Source: Parcubacteria group bacterium CG10_big_fil_rev_8_21_14_0_10_38_31
GTDB lineage: Bacteria; Patescibacteriota; Minisyncoccia; GCA-002772825
NCBI GenBank assembly: GCA_002772825.1
Contig: PFDM01000018.1
Location: forward strand, 1-12,965
DNA: 12,965 nt
Reading direction: 5' to 3'
Shown: positions 1 to 7,954 of the stretch, in pieces
Layout of the letters: each line of letters starts with the position of its first letter
Numbering within the stretch: the stretch's first letter is position 1
Notes under the pieces: model-generated
What the model saw: only the letters and a program-made list of their open reading frames with translations
Database searches by the model: none
Told to the model about the DNA's origin: nothing
Program-made: the position numbers and the translations under genes

Positions 1-29
1 GGCGGACGAATTGAGCCGTTTAAGTTTCC

Positions 30-52
30 AACTCCACTAGTGGAGTTTTTTT
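30..52 (+). terminator. Rho-independent terminator of an upstream transcript
   Basis: The stem AACTCCA (30-36) pairs with TGGAGTT (41-47) around a CTAG loop, and a run of T follows to position 52. The gene it serves lies left of the window. The 29 bases before it contain short stop-limited frames only, and I could not assign them to a gene. Confidence 0.75.
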
Positions 53-93
53 CTTATACCCAGTTTTTCTTTTTATCACGGCTTATTGTATTG

Positions 94-99
94 TATAAT
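94..99 (+). promoter_or_regulatory. Candidate -10 element for the histidine kinase gene
   Basis: A perfect TATAAT lies 10 nt upstream of the ATG at 110. The predicted transcription start is therefore about 106, almost at the start codon. The -35 region (about 70-76, T-rich) is poor, so the call rests on the -10 hexamer and its place just after a terminator. If correct, the TTG at 86 lies outside the transcript and cannot be the start codon. Confidence 0.45.
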
Positions 100-109
100 C
101 AACGTAATT

Positions 110-3100
110 ATGTTTAATCAAATTTTAAAGAAGACGTCAGTCGCTCTTGTCTCATTCCTAATCCCATTTTTAGGTTTCTATATCTTATATAACAGCGCTT
201 TGTCAGAAGAGATTTTTTATAGTCCGATAATGCATTCTATGGCTGTAATTTTTATTTGCCTACTTGCTTTTATCGTCTCTTATTTTTCATACCAGATATA
301 TAAGAAGAACCATGACGCTAGGATATTTATCTTAACTTTAGCTTTCTATATATTCGGCTTCGTCTTTTTCTTAAACATATTATCCACTGGGAATTTTCTA
401 TTTATAATAAAAGAAGTTTTTGAGGTGACGGAACACTACGGGTTGTTTCTAGGAGCTCTTTTGCTTTTAGGTTTTATTTTGCCACCAGTCACTCTTGATG
501 CCAAAATATATCAGTATAGAAGAAAAATATTTTTCTGGATATTCTTTGGACTACCGGCGATGTTTATCTTTCTTATTTTTTCACCGAATGTGGCAAAGTC
601 ACTTGAACATAATGCCTATCTGTTCATTGGAGCATCTGGACTGCTCTTTGTGAGCACTTTAATACTTTTAATCTACAAGTATAGAGATAGCACCAGTAAT
701 CTAATATGGAATTTGATTATAGGTTTTTCTATATTGGTTAATTCCGCCATAATCCCATTTTTTTATGATTATTGGAATCTTACTTGGTGGTATTTTAATT
801 TTATTATTTTTATCTCTTTTTTCGTCATTTTTATAGGTCTTGTCAGTAATCTATTTAAGCAAATTCCACAAGGAAAAGAATATAAGGGTTCTGGATTTAA
901 AATGGTTTTTGGAGAGATACCGATATACGCAAGGATAAGTACCAAGATGATACTTTTTATTGTCTCTATCTCTATATTGCCACTACTTGCCACTAACTAT
1001 TTTATATTCAACAGCGCTAAAAATAATCTTCGTCAACAGGTTTTTGACGACCTTGTCTTTGTTTCTGAATCTGTCGAAGGTCAAGTATCTTCGTATCTGG
1101 ATTCTATAGAGTCTAGGACGCTTGATTTCTCATCAGATGGATTTATAAGAGACAAGGTTAAAGAAATAATCAAAGATGGGGAAGACGATGCCGTCTTAGA
1201 ACTTAACAATCATCTTATTAAAAATAAGAAGTCGCTTGATAATACGATTTTAGATATTATAGTTATTGATGCTAGTGGTATGATTGTTGCTTCTACAAAT
1301 GACGAGGAAATCGGGTCTGATGAATCTGATGATATTTATTTTTGGAAAGGGAAAGAGGGTGTTTATGTATCTGAACCAAGATCAGATGATGGTCATTTTG
1401 GCAAGGTCAGTAGGTCTTTGATTGTCTCTGCGCCCCTCACTGATAAAAAGACAGGTGAGTTGATAGGTGTCATTGTTAATTTCTTTGATAAAGAGAAGCT
1501 CCAATATATCCTGTCGGGTGAATTTAAGGAAGACAGAGTAGGTAACGACGATGTTGTCACTAAGAGGAATACATCGGAAGTTTATATAGTAGATAAGAAT
1601 AAAAAAATGTTTGTGCACCCTGGCGGTGTTAGTCATGAGGTGGGTGGTGAGCATTACGCCGGCATGGATATTGATACTATGCCGATTGCTAAATGTTTTG
1701 AAGATGGGGAGGATTTCACAGGTCTTTATAATAATTATAAAGGTGAAGAAGTCATAGGTGTGTCTATCTGTATTGTTGACCGGGGGTGGGTTGTCTTGAT
1801 AGAGAGAGTCCGCGGGGAGGTCTTCCAGCCACTTTCTAATCTTGAAAATAATCTTATAACGATAGTCCCGCTTACAGTCATAATTATATTATTTTTCGGA
1901 CTATATTTCTCAGGTCAGCTCACTGAGCCGATAGAATCCCTCACAGCTGTTTCCAAGAGGATATCAGACGGAGATCTTGAGGTGAGGGCAAACATTGATT
2001 CAAAGGACGAGATAGGACTTCTGGCGGAGAATTTCAATAAGATGACGGATAGTCTTATAGAAGCGAGAACCTTTCCGGAAAATATCATCCGTTCAATGGG
2101 TGATAGTCTTATAGTTTTAAGTCCTGACGCCAAAATAACTAAAGTCAATCAGGCAACCCTTGATCTTTTAGGATATAAGGGTGAAGAGTTATTGGATACT
2201 CAAGCGGAGAAAGTGATAGGAGCTGAGGCGGCTCAAGCTATCTTTATGGGTGCCGGCCTTAAGAAGCTTCTAGAAAAAGGATTCATAAAAGATATTGAAA
2301 TATCGCTTAAGTCTAAGAGCGGAGAAGATATCCCCGTAAGTATATCCGGGTCTATTATTAAAAATGAGAGTGATGATATTTCCGGTATTGTCGTGGTAGC
2401 TAAAGACATGAGAATATTTAAAGAGGTTGAGAAGGCAAAGTCGGAATTTATTTCTATTGCGGCTCATCAATTAAGAACACCCCTTTCTGCCATTAAGTGG
2501 ACGATGCAAATGCTTATGGACGGTGACTTCGGTAAGTTAAATGAAGAGCAGGAGAAAGCTATCTCCGAAGGTAATTTGGCTAATGATAGAATGGTCGCTC
2601 TTATCGCCGACCTCTTGAATGTGTCGCGTATAGAGGAAGGTAGGTTTGCTCTTAAACCTACTCCTGTAAAATTGGACCAATTAATAGAAGAGATTATCAC
2701 GAGTCTTAATATCAAAGCTGATAAGAAGGGTGTAAATTTGAGTTATATGAAGACTGTTGAATTGCCGACAATTAACGTGGATAGGGAAAAGATTTATATT
2801 GTCTTGGAGAACTTAATAGAAAATGCCATAAAATATACGCCGGCTGGAGGGAAGGTTATAGTTGAAACGAGCAATGTGAAGGATAATTTAGATATAAAGA
2901 TTAAAGATACCGGCATGGGGATACTAGCCACGGAGAAGGATAATATGTTTAAAAGATTTTTTAGGGGAAGTAATGCCAAAAAGAAGAACACAGATGGCTC
3001 CGGTCTCGGTCTTTATATCGCTAAAAATATTGTTGAGAAGCATAATGGCCGGATATGGTTTGAGTCTGTTGAAGATGAAGGCACTACATTTTTTGTAAGG

Positions 3101-3130
3101 TTGCCGTTGGTTAATAAATCCCACTTGTAA
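110..3130 (+). CDS. Multi-transmembrane Cache-HAMP-PAS sensor histidine kinase
   Basis: Membrane sensor kinase of about 1006 residues, numbered here from the ATG at 110. About eight hydrophobic helices fill residues 10-250. A ninth helix (about 280-300) leads into a long extracellular region with dCache-like motifs, such as 'VIDASGMIVAST' near 386 and 'YIVDKNKKMFVHPG' near 492. A tenth helix (about 582-602) is followed by HAMP (about 605-655), PAS (about 660-770), HisKA and HATPase_c. The phosphorylated histidine is H786 in 'AAHQLRTPLS'. The N-box is near 901-911 (N905), and the ATP-lid glycine motifs are DTGMG (933-937) and GSGLGL (963-968). All catalytic motifs are intact. A TTG start at 86 would add eight residues, but a TATAAT lies between the two starts, so ATG is preferred. 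The ligand is unknown. The response regulator 57 nt downstream is the likely partner. The kinase family is certain and the helix count approximate. Confidence 0.93.
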   Translation: MFNQILKKTSVALVSFLIPFLGFYILYNSALSEEIFYSPIMHSMAVIFICLLAFIVSYFSYQIYKKNHDARIFILTLAFYIFGFVFFLNILSTGNFLFIIKEVFEVTEHYGLFLGALLLLGFILPPVTLDAKIYQYRRKIFFWIFFGLPAMFIFLIFSPNVAKSLEHNAYLFIGASGLLFVSTLILLIYKYRDSTSNLIWNLIIGFSILVNSAIIPFFYDYWNLTWWYFNFIIFISFFVIFIGLVSNLFKQIPQGKEYKGSGFKMVFGEIPIYARISTKMILFIVSISILPLLATNYFIFNSAKNNLRQQVFDDLVFVSESVEGQVSSYLDSIESRTLDFSSDGFIRDKVKEIIKDGEDDAVLELNNHLIKNKKSLDNTILDIIVIDASGMIVASTNDEEIGSDESDDIYFWKGKEGVYVSEPRSDDGHFGKVSRSLIVSAPLTDKKTGELIGVIVNFFDKEKLQYILSGEFKEDRVGNDDVVTKRNTSEVYIVDKNKKMFVHPGGVSHEVGGEHYAGMDIDTMPIAKCFEDGEDFTGLYNNYKGEEVIGVSICIVDRGWVVLIERVRGEVFQPLSNLENNLITIVPLTVIIILFFGLYFSGQLTEPIESLTAVSKRISDGDLEVRANIDSKDEIGLLAENFNKMTDSLIEARTFPENIIRSMGDSLIVLSPDAKITKVNQATLDLLGYKGEELLDTQAEKVIGAEAAQAIFMGAGLKKLLEKGFIKDIEISLKSKSGEDIPVSISGSIIKNESDDISGIVVVAKDMRIFKEVEKAKSEFISIAAHQLRTPLSAIKWTMQMLMDGDFGKLNEEQEKAISEGNLANDRMVALIADLLNVSRIEEGRFALKPTPVKLDQLIEEIITSLNIKADKKGVNLSYMKTVELPTINVDREKIYIVLENLIENAIKYTPAGGKVIVETSNVKDNLDIKIKDTGMGILATEKDNMFKRFFRGSNAKKKNTDGSGLGLYIAKNIVEKHNGRIWFESVEDEGTTFFVRLPLVNKSHL

Positions 3131-3149
3131 TTAATAAGTAAAGCAATTA

Positions 3150-3189
3150 TAGTTAATAATATAATTAGAAATTAATTAGTTAATAATAT
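3150..3189 (+). repeat. 13-nt direct repeat pair before the response regulator
   Basis: TAGTTAATAATAT occurs at 3150-3162 and again at 3177-3189, 27 bp apart; the second copy runs into the ATG of the response regulator. A TATAAT (3160-3165) overlaps the end of the first copy. The 57-nt spacer is almost purely A+T, so chance similarity is possible. It could also be an internal promoter with a regulator site. Confidence 0.4.
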
Positions 3190-4012
3190 GCCTCAAAAAT
3201 ATATTCTTATAATTGAAGATGAGAAAACTTTAGCAAGTTTGCTTAAAGAGAAGCTTATTGGTGCCGGCTATAGAGTTGAAGAAGTCAGAAATGGAAGAGA
3301 AGGACTTATAAAGATAAATGAAGAGAAACCGGACCTCGTGCTTCTTGATATCCTTATGCCGGAAATGGACGGATTCGGCGTATTAGAGAATTTAAGCGAG
3401 AGCGGTGTTATAAAGACATTACCAATTATTATTATTTCTAATTCAGGTCAACCTGTTGAGATTGACAGAGCGTTATCCTTAGGAGTGAAGGATTACTTGA
3501 TTAAGGTTGAGTTTACCCCCCAAGAGGTGTTAGAAAAAGTTGAAAACCAAATAGGAAAAGGCGCGCAAGTGAATAGTCCCGATTCACAAAACATAAATGA
3601 AAATTCACTTAATAAAGAAAAAATTTCAAATGATAAAGCCGTAGAAGATGGTTCTTATATTTTACTTGTTGAGGATGATAAGTTCTTAAGCGGACTTCTC
3701 TATAAGAAGATGAGTCAAGAGTTTAAAGTAGAGGTTGCTTCAAGTGGGGCGGAAGCGTTTAACAAAATCAAAGATGGGCTTCCTCGCTTAGTGCTTCTTG
3801 ACTTGATGTTGCCTGATATAGACGGATTTAAGATTCTTGATACCCTGAAGAACGATGAAAGGACGAAAGGTATTCCAGTGCTTATCTTGAGTAATTTAGG
3901 TCAGAAAGAAGATCAAGACCGTTGTATGAATCTTGGCGCTGCTGGTTATATGGTGAAAGCTCATTTTACTCCACAGGAGATTGTTGATAAAGCAAAAAGT
4001 CTTTTAAAATAA
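3188..4012 (+). CDS. Tandem-receiver response regulator (REC-REC, no output domain)
   Basis: Cytoplasmic signalling protein of 274 residues made of two CheY-like receiver domains joined by a polar, Asn/Ser-rich linker (about 126-155). REC1 (about 4-122) has the acidic pair E10/D11, phospho-acceptor D54 in 'VLLDILMPEMDG', switch S85 and K106. REC2 (about 157-273) has D163/D164, D205 in 'VLLDLMLPDIDG', S235 and K257. Both therefore look able to accept phosphate. The two halves are clearly related: each ends with a 'LG...Y..K..FTPQE' segment, which points to internal duplication. No DNA-binding, GGDEF or enzymatic domain is present. It follows the histidine kinase and is probably its target. The output may be by protein contact or by a phosphorelay to a regulator elsewhere. 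There is no Shine-Dalgarno sequence before the ATG. Confidence 0.9.
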   Translation: MPQKYILIIEDEKTLASLLKEKLIGAGYRVEEVRNGREGLIKINEEKPDLVLLDILMPEMDGFGVLENLSESGVIKTLPIIIISNSGQPVEIDRALSLGVKDYLIKVEFTPQEVLEKVENQIGKGAQVNSPDSQNINENSLNKEKISNDKAVEDGSYILLVEDDKFLSGLLYKKMSQEFKVEVASSGAEAFNKIKDGLPRLVLLDLMLPDIDGFKILDTLKNDERTKGIPVLILSNLGQKEDQDRCMNLGAAGYMVKAHFTPQEIVDKAKSLLK

Positions 4013-4046
4013 GGCATTTTAAACGATATCTAAGTTGATAACTTCT

Positions 4047-4075
4047 TTGCAAATAGGGTCTAATTTTGCTATAAT
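4047..4075 (+). promoter_or_regulatory. Promoter of the hydrolase-gyrA-pilin transcription unit
   Basis: TTGCAA (4047-4052), a 17-bp spacer and TATAAT (4070-4075) with an extended TGC just before the -10 make a strong sigma-70-type promoter. The expected transcription start is about 4082, only 1-2 nt before the ATG at 4084. The transcript would be leaderless or nearly so. The preceding gene ends at 4012, and I see no terminator hairpin with a T-run between. Confidence 0.8.
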
Positions 4076-4083
4076 CTAAAGTA

Positions 4084-4725
4084 ATGATAATCACTTATTA
4101 TGGTTCGTCTTGTTTCAAAGTACAGTCAGGGGAGACTGTACTTGTCTTTGATCCGCCGTCAAAAGAATCAAAATTTAAGTCGCCTAGGTTTGCTTCCAGT
4201 CTGGTGTTTGTAAGCCATAATCATAAAGATCATAATGGTTGGGAGAATTTTACCACTGGAGATAAAAAACCAATAATACTAAAAGGACCGGGGGAATACG
4301 AATCAGGGGGGACGCATATACGGGGCGTGCTTACTTACCATGACGCCTCTTTTGGAAAAGACAGGGGACTAAATACTGCCTACGTTGTGAATTTGGAAAA
4401 TATGAATATATGTCATTTAGGTGATTTTGGAGAAACTGACCTAAGGGGAGAGGCAAAAGAAGATATTGGCGAAATTGATATATTATTCATACCGATAGGA
4501 GGAGACACTGTCATTGATGCTGAGGGAGCCTCAAAGATTATCTCTCAAATAGAGCCAAGGATTATTATCCCTATGCATTACGGAAGTGGAGATGGCAAAT
4601 CAGCCGAACTTAAGAAATTTATCAATGAGATGGGTGGCGACGGTAAACCGCTTGATAAGTTCACTCTTAAGAAAAAAGATTTGGAAGGGAAGGAGATGCA
4701 ATTTATCGTTTTAAATGCAGAATAA
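4084..4725 (+). CDS. MBL-fold metal-dependent hydrolase (UlaG-like, Lactamase_B_3 type)
   Basis: Soluble cytoplasmic protein of 213 residues with the metallo-beta-lactamase fold. The metal-binding motif HxHxDH is present as H45, H47, D49 and H50 in 'VSHNHKDHNGW'. Further ligands are H111/D114 in 'HLGDFG' and H165 in 'PMHYGSG'. The short 'YYGSSCFKVQ' start and overall length fit the COG2220/PF13483 group, which includes UlaG-like lactonases and many hydrolases of unknown substrate. The substrate cannot be read from the sequence. It is the first gene of the unit, behind its own near-leaderless promoter, and ends 4 nt before the preferred start of the next gene. A perfect 10-bp inverted repeat lies inside its first 60 nt. 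The family is certain and the substrate unknown. Confidence 0.88.
   Translation: MIITYYGSSCFKVQSGETVLVFDPPSKESKFKSPRFASSLVFVSHNHKDHNGWENFTTGDKKPIILKGPGEYESGGTHIRGVLTYHDASFGKDRGLNTAYVVNLENMNICHLGDFGETDLRGEAKEDIGEIDILFIPIGGDTVIDAEGASKIISQIEPRIIIPMHYGSGDGKSAELKKFINEMGGDGKPLDKFTLKKKDLEGKEMQFIVLNAE
4118..4143 (+). other. Perfect 10-bp hairpin in the 5' end of the hydrolase gene
   Basis: AAGTACAGTC (4118-4127) pairs exactly with GACTGTACTT (4134-4143) around a 6-nt loop, starting 34 nt after the ATG of a probably leaderless message. It could affect translation or RNA stability, or be a consequence of the coding sequence. Confidence 0.5.
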
Positions 4726-4729
4726 TTTT

Positions 4730-4987
4730 ATGAGTTTATTGGAAAGAATAGAAGAATTACAAAAGAAGCCAGAAGCACATCGCCGAAGGATTCTTATAAT
4801 TACCATGGCTGTAATGATACCGGTTATTTTAGGCGCTTGGTTGGTCACTCTTGATTTACCTTCTACTCAAGATAAAGAAAAAAAGGTTGAAATTCAAGCA
4901 CCTTTTGCGCTTGTGTTTGAAAGTTTTTCTGAGACTTACTCTGTCTTTAAGGGTAAATTATCAAATTTAAAATCTATAACTAATTAA
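4730..4987 (+). CDS. Small single-pass membrane protein of unknown function
   Basis: Protein of 85 residues in three parts. A charged N-terminal segment 'MSLLERIEELQKKPEAHRRR' (1-20) is followed by one transmembrane helix (about 21-41) and a C-terminal segment of about 44 residues. The RRR before the helix predicts the N terminus in the cytoplasm and the C terminus outside. An upstream ATG at 4715 would add five residues and overlap the hydrolase gene by 11 nt. I prefer 4730 because it starts 4 nt after the hydrolase stop and the residues from there look like a natural N-terminal helix. Neither start has a Shine-Dalgarno sequence. It sits between the hydrolase and gyrA, 9 nt before the latter. 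I recognise no functional domain. Confidence 0.75.
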   Translation: MSLLERIEELQKKPEAHRRRILIITMAVMIPVILGAWLVTLDLPSTQDKEKKVEIQAPFALVFESFSETYSVFKGKLSNLKSITN

Positions 4988-4996
4988 TCTATCAAT

Positions 4997-7417
4997 ATGA
5001 GAATAGTTCCAAGAGACATTGTGAAAGAAATGAGCGAATCGTATCTTGATTATGCGATGTCTGTTATTGTGACCCGTGCTCTTCCTGATGTGAGAGATGG
5101 CCTGAAGCCGGTTCAAAGGAGGATTCTTTATGCTATGCATGGCTTAGGTTTGGCAAATCAGGCCAAGTATCGTAAATCGGCTATGGTGGTGGGTGAAGTT
5201 CTTGGTAAATACCATCCGCATGGTGATAGTTCGGTATATGACGCAATGGTGAGGTTGGCTCAGGACTTCTCGATGCGTTATCAGCTGATTGATGGTCAAG
5301 GAAACTTCGGCTCGATTGACGGTGATTCAGCCGCGGCTATGCGTTATACGGAAGCAAGGATGACTAAGATAAGCGGTGAGATTTTGAAAGATATAGAGAA
5401 AGAAACGGTTGACTTTGCCCCTAATTATGACGGTGCGCTTAAGGAACCTAAGGTTTTGCCTTCCGCTATTCCTAATCTTTTAATAAATGGAGCTTTAGGT
5501 ATCGCTGTTGGTATGGCAACTAAAATTCCGCCTCATAACTTAAGAGAAGTTATAGGCGCCACTGTCGCCCTGATAGACAATCCAAAAGCGACAACAGAAG
5601 ACCTCTTGGAGTTTGTGAAAGGACCGGACTTTCCTACTGGTGGGATTATTTTTAATGCTAAAGATATTCATCATGCCTATGCTTCGGGTCGGGGTGGTAT
5701 CATCATCCGCGGTGAGACTGATATCGTTGAAGTGAAGTCAGGCACATATCAGATAATTATATCTTCTATTCCATATCAGATAAATAAAGCGGAGCTTATC
5801 ATAAAAATGGCGGATTTGGTAAAAGATAAAAAGATTGAAGGTATCCGTGATATTCGCGATGAGTCTGATAAAGACGGATTAAGAATCGCGATAGATCTTA
5901 AGGTGGGGACTAATCCTCAGAAAGTGGTTAATAATTTATATAAGAGGACAGAACTTGAGACAGCGTATCATTTCAACATGCTGGCTCTTGTTGACGGTGT
6001 TCCGCGAGTCCTCTCTCTTAAGTCAATCTTAGAGAATTTTATATTACACCGACAAGTAGTGGTTGAAAGGAGGGCTAAATTTGAATTAAAGAAAGCCGAA
6101 GAAAGAGCGCATATCCTTGAAGGATTAAAGAAGGCACTTGATAATATTGACGCTGTTATAAAGACGATTAGATCATCTAAGGACAGAGATGAAGCAAGAA
6201 CCGCCTTGATGAAACAGTTTAAGCTTACCGAGATTCAGACTAATGCGATCCTTGAGATGAGACTTTCCACACTTGCTGGACTTGAGCGTAAGAAAGTTGA
6301 AGACGAACTTAATGAAAAACACAAGTTGATAGCAGAGCTTAAGGCGCTATTATCTGATGCAAAAAAGATAATGAAAGTTATCAAAAATGAGCTCCTTGAT
6401 ATTGTGGAGAATTATGGTGACGAAAGAAAGACTAAGGTGGTCGCCGGGCAGGCTAAGATTATCGCTCACGAAGACCTTATTCCCGAGGCAGAATGCGTGC
6501 TCGTCGTTACTCATGGAGGTTATATTAAGAGGACTGATCCTTCAGAATATAAGCGTCAGAAGAGGGGAGGAACCGGAGTTATTGACCTTGATACAAAAGA
6601 AGAAGATTTTGTCACTAACCTTATAACAGCTAATACTCACGATGATCTTCTTTTCTTTACTAATAAAGGTAAGGCTTTCCAGATAAAGATGTATGATATC
6701 CCAGAAGGAAAAAAGGCCACTAAAGGGAAGTCTATTATGAACTTCTTAGCTCTTGCCGGTGATGAGCAGATAACTTCAGTCCTTACTTTCCCTAGAGAGA
6801 TGAAGAAGAAAAAAATGTCTCTTGTGATGGTGACAAAGAAAGGAATCATCAAGAAAGTTAATGCCGAAAGTTTCCACGACGTAAGAAGAAATGGAATTAT
6901 CTCTATAAAGATTACAGCGGGCGACGAACTTGATTGGGCGTATTTGGTGGAAAAAGGGGACGATATAATCTTAGCGAGCAAGGAGGGGCAGTCGGTGAGA
7001 TTTAAGGAGTCTGACGCGCGCGAGATGGGGCGCACCGCCGGAGGAGTGCGCGCTATAAAGCTTCATGCTAAAGATGAATTGATCGGCGCTGATGTTGTAA
7101 AGGTGGATGATAAAGAAGCATCATTTCTTGTATTATCCAGTAATGGTTTTGGCAAAAGGACAAGCGCGGATGAATATAAAGTGCAGAAGCGAGGTGGCTC
7201 AGGTATTAAGACTTCTAAGGTCACGGATAAGACCGGTCCACTGATGAAGGCACTTGTGATAAGATCAGAATTTGAAGAAGCGATTGCCATCTCCAAGAAG
7301 GGGCAGATCATCCGAACGGCTTTATCTGATATCCCTTTACTTGGCAGACAGACTCAAGGAGTAAGAGTCATGAAGTTAAAAGCTGGGGATAGCATTGCGT
7401 CCTTAACTTTCCTATAA
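4997..7417 (+). CDS. gyrA: DNA gyrase subunit A
   Basis: Breakage-reunion subunit of DNA gyrase, 806 residues, a normal length for bacterial GyrA. With GyrB it introduces negative supercoils at the cost of ATP. The N-terminal half carries the winged-helix and tower domains. The catalytic tyrosine is Y117 in '[11 protein letters not shown]'. The quinolone-determining region reads '[10 protein letters not shown]', with S78 and D82 matching E. coli S83 and D87, so the common resistance substitutions are absent. The C-terminal beta-pinwheel (about 490-806) has a GyrA-box-like QKRGGTG at 521-527 and a second box-like QKRGGSG at 730-736, which supports GyrA over ParC. The start ATG gives the expected '[18 protein letters not shown]' N terminus. 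It lies mid-operon between a small membrane protein and a methyltransferase; gyrB is not in the window. Confidence 0.96.
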   Translation: MRIVPRDIVKEMSESYLDYAMSVIVTRALPDVRDGLKPVQRRILYAMHGLGLANQAKYRKSAMVVGEVLGKYHPHGDSSVYDAMVRLAQDFSMRYQLIDGQGNFGSIDGDSAAAMRYTEARMTKISGEILKDIEKETVDFAPNYDGALKEPKVLPSAIPNLLINGALGIAVGMATKIPPHNLREVIGATVALIDNPKATTEDLLEFVKGPDFPTGGIIFNAKDIHHAYASGRGGIIIRGETDIVEVKSGTYQIIISSIPYQINKAELIIKMADLVKDKKIEGIRDIRDESDKDGLRIAIDLKVGTNPQKVVNNLYKRTELETAYHFNMLALVDGVPRVLSLKSILENFILHRQVVVERRAKFELKKAEERAHILEGLKKALDNIDAVIKTIRSSKDRDEARTALMKQFKLTEIQTNAILEMRLSTLAGLERKKVEDELNEKHKLIAELKALLSDAKKIMKVIKNELLDIVENYGDERKTKVVAGQAKIIAHEDLIPEAECVLVVTHGGYIKRTDPSEYKRQKRGGTGVIDLDTKEEDFVTNLITANTHDDLLFFTNKGKAFQIKMYDIPEGKKATKGKSIMNFLALAGDEQITSVLTFPREMKKKKMSLVMVTKKGIIKKVNAESFHDVRRNGIISIKITAGDELDWAYLVEKGDDIILASKEGQSVRFKESDAREMGRTAGGVRAIKLHAKDELIGADVVKVDDKEASFLVLSSNGFGKRTSADEYKVQKRGGSGIKTSKVTDKTGPLMKALVIRSEFEEAIAISKKGQIIRTALSDIPLLGRQTQGVRVMKLKAGDSIASLTFL

Positions 7418-7424
7418 TAAAAAT

Positions 7425-7952
7425 ATGTTCTTAATCCCAGATCAAATAATAAGGAGGTTAGATATTAGTCAGGGGATAACTGCAGTTGATTTCGGTTGTG
7501 GCACCGGACACTGGAGTATCGCCTTGGCAAAACAGATTGGTGATTCTGGGAAAGTTTATGCTGTTGATATACAGAAGGAGATGCTTGAGGCTACTAAGTC
7601 TAGGGCTGAGGCGCTCGGACTTCTAAATGTGGAAGTAGTTCGCGGTGACCTTGACGAAGATAATGGGTCAGGACTCTCATCTGACATAGCTGACTTTGTG
7701 CTTATTTCCAATGTGCTTTTTCAAGCTGACAAGAGAGAGGGTATGGTAAAAGAGGCTTTCAGAGTGCTTAAGAGTGGTGGCGAAGTGGCCATCATAGAGT
7801 GGAATGAGAGTGATATTCCCATCGGTCCGCCAAAACAATTGAAACTTAAGATGGAAGATGCCAGAAAAATGTTCTTAGAGTCCGGTTTTGTGTTTAAAGA
7901 CGATTTTCCTGCGGGAGAGCATCATTATGGGTTATTATTTAAAAAGGTATAA
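7425..7952 (+). CDS. Class I SAM-dependent methyltransferase
   Basis: Soluble protein of 175 residues with a Rossmann-like methyltransferase fold. Motif I is 'VDFGCGTGH' (21-29), the glycine-rich SAM loop. Motif II is 'VYAVDI' (44-49), where D48 should bind the SAM ribose. The later strands 'DFVLISNVLFQ' and 'VLKSGGEVAIIEW' fit motifs IV and VI of UbiE/MenG-like (Methyltransf_11/31) enzymes. It is shorter than true UbiE/MenG, and I see no quinone-pathway gene nearby, so the substrate is open. It starts 7 nt after gyrA and ends 2 nt before the solute-binding protein gene, so it is co-transcribed. The fold is certain and the substrate unknown. Confidence 0.88.
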   Translation: MFLIPDQIIRRLDISQGITAVDFGCGTGHWSIALAKQIGDSGKVYAVDIQKEMLEATKSRAEALGLLNVEVVRGDLDEDNGSGLSSDIADFVLISNVLFQADKREGMVKEAFRVLKSGGEVAIIEWNESDIPIGPPKQLKLKMEDARKMFLESGFVFKDDFPAGEHHYGLLFKKV

Positions 7953-7954
7953 GA

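Noticed and set aside
1..29. Possible tRNA or other RNA 3' end before the first terminator
   Set aside because: There is no T-arm sequence or matching acceptor stem; the fragment is too short to assign.
86..109. TTG start that would lengthen the histidine kinase by eight residues
   Set aside because: A TATAAT at 94-99 falls between this codon and the ATG at 110, and TTG is a weaker start.
6387..6626. 79-codon + strand frame inside gyrA
   Set aside because: It overlaps gyrA in another frame, including the first GyrA-box-like motif, and shows no start signal or protein-like pattern.
6637..7035. 132-codon open frame on the - strand inside gyrA
   Set aside because: It lies wholly inside the conserved gyrase C-terminal domain and has no promoter or recognisable motif.
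4997..7417. Topoisomerase IV subunit A (ParC) instead of GyrA
   Set aside because: Two QKRGG-type GyrA-box motifs in the C-terminal pinwheel and the overall length favour GyrA.
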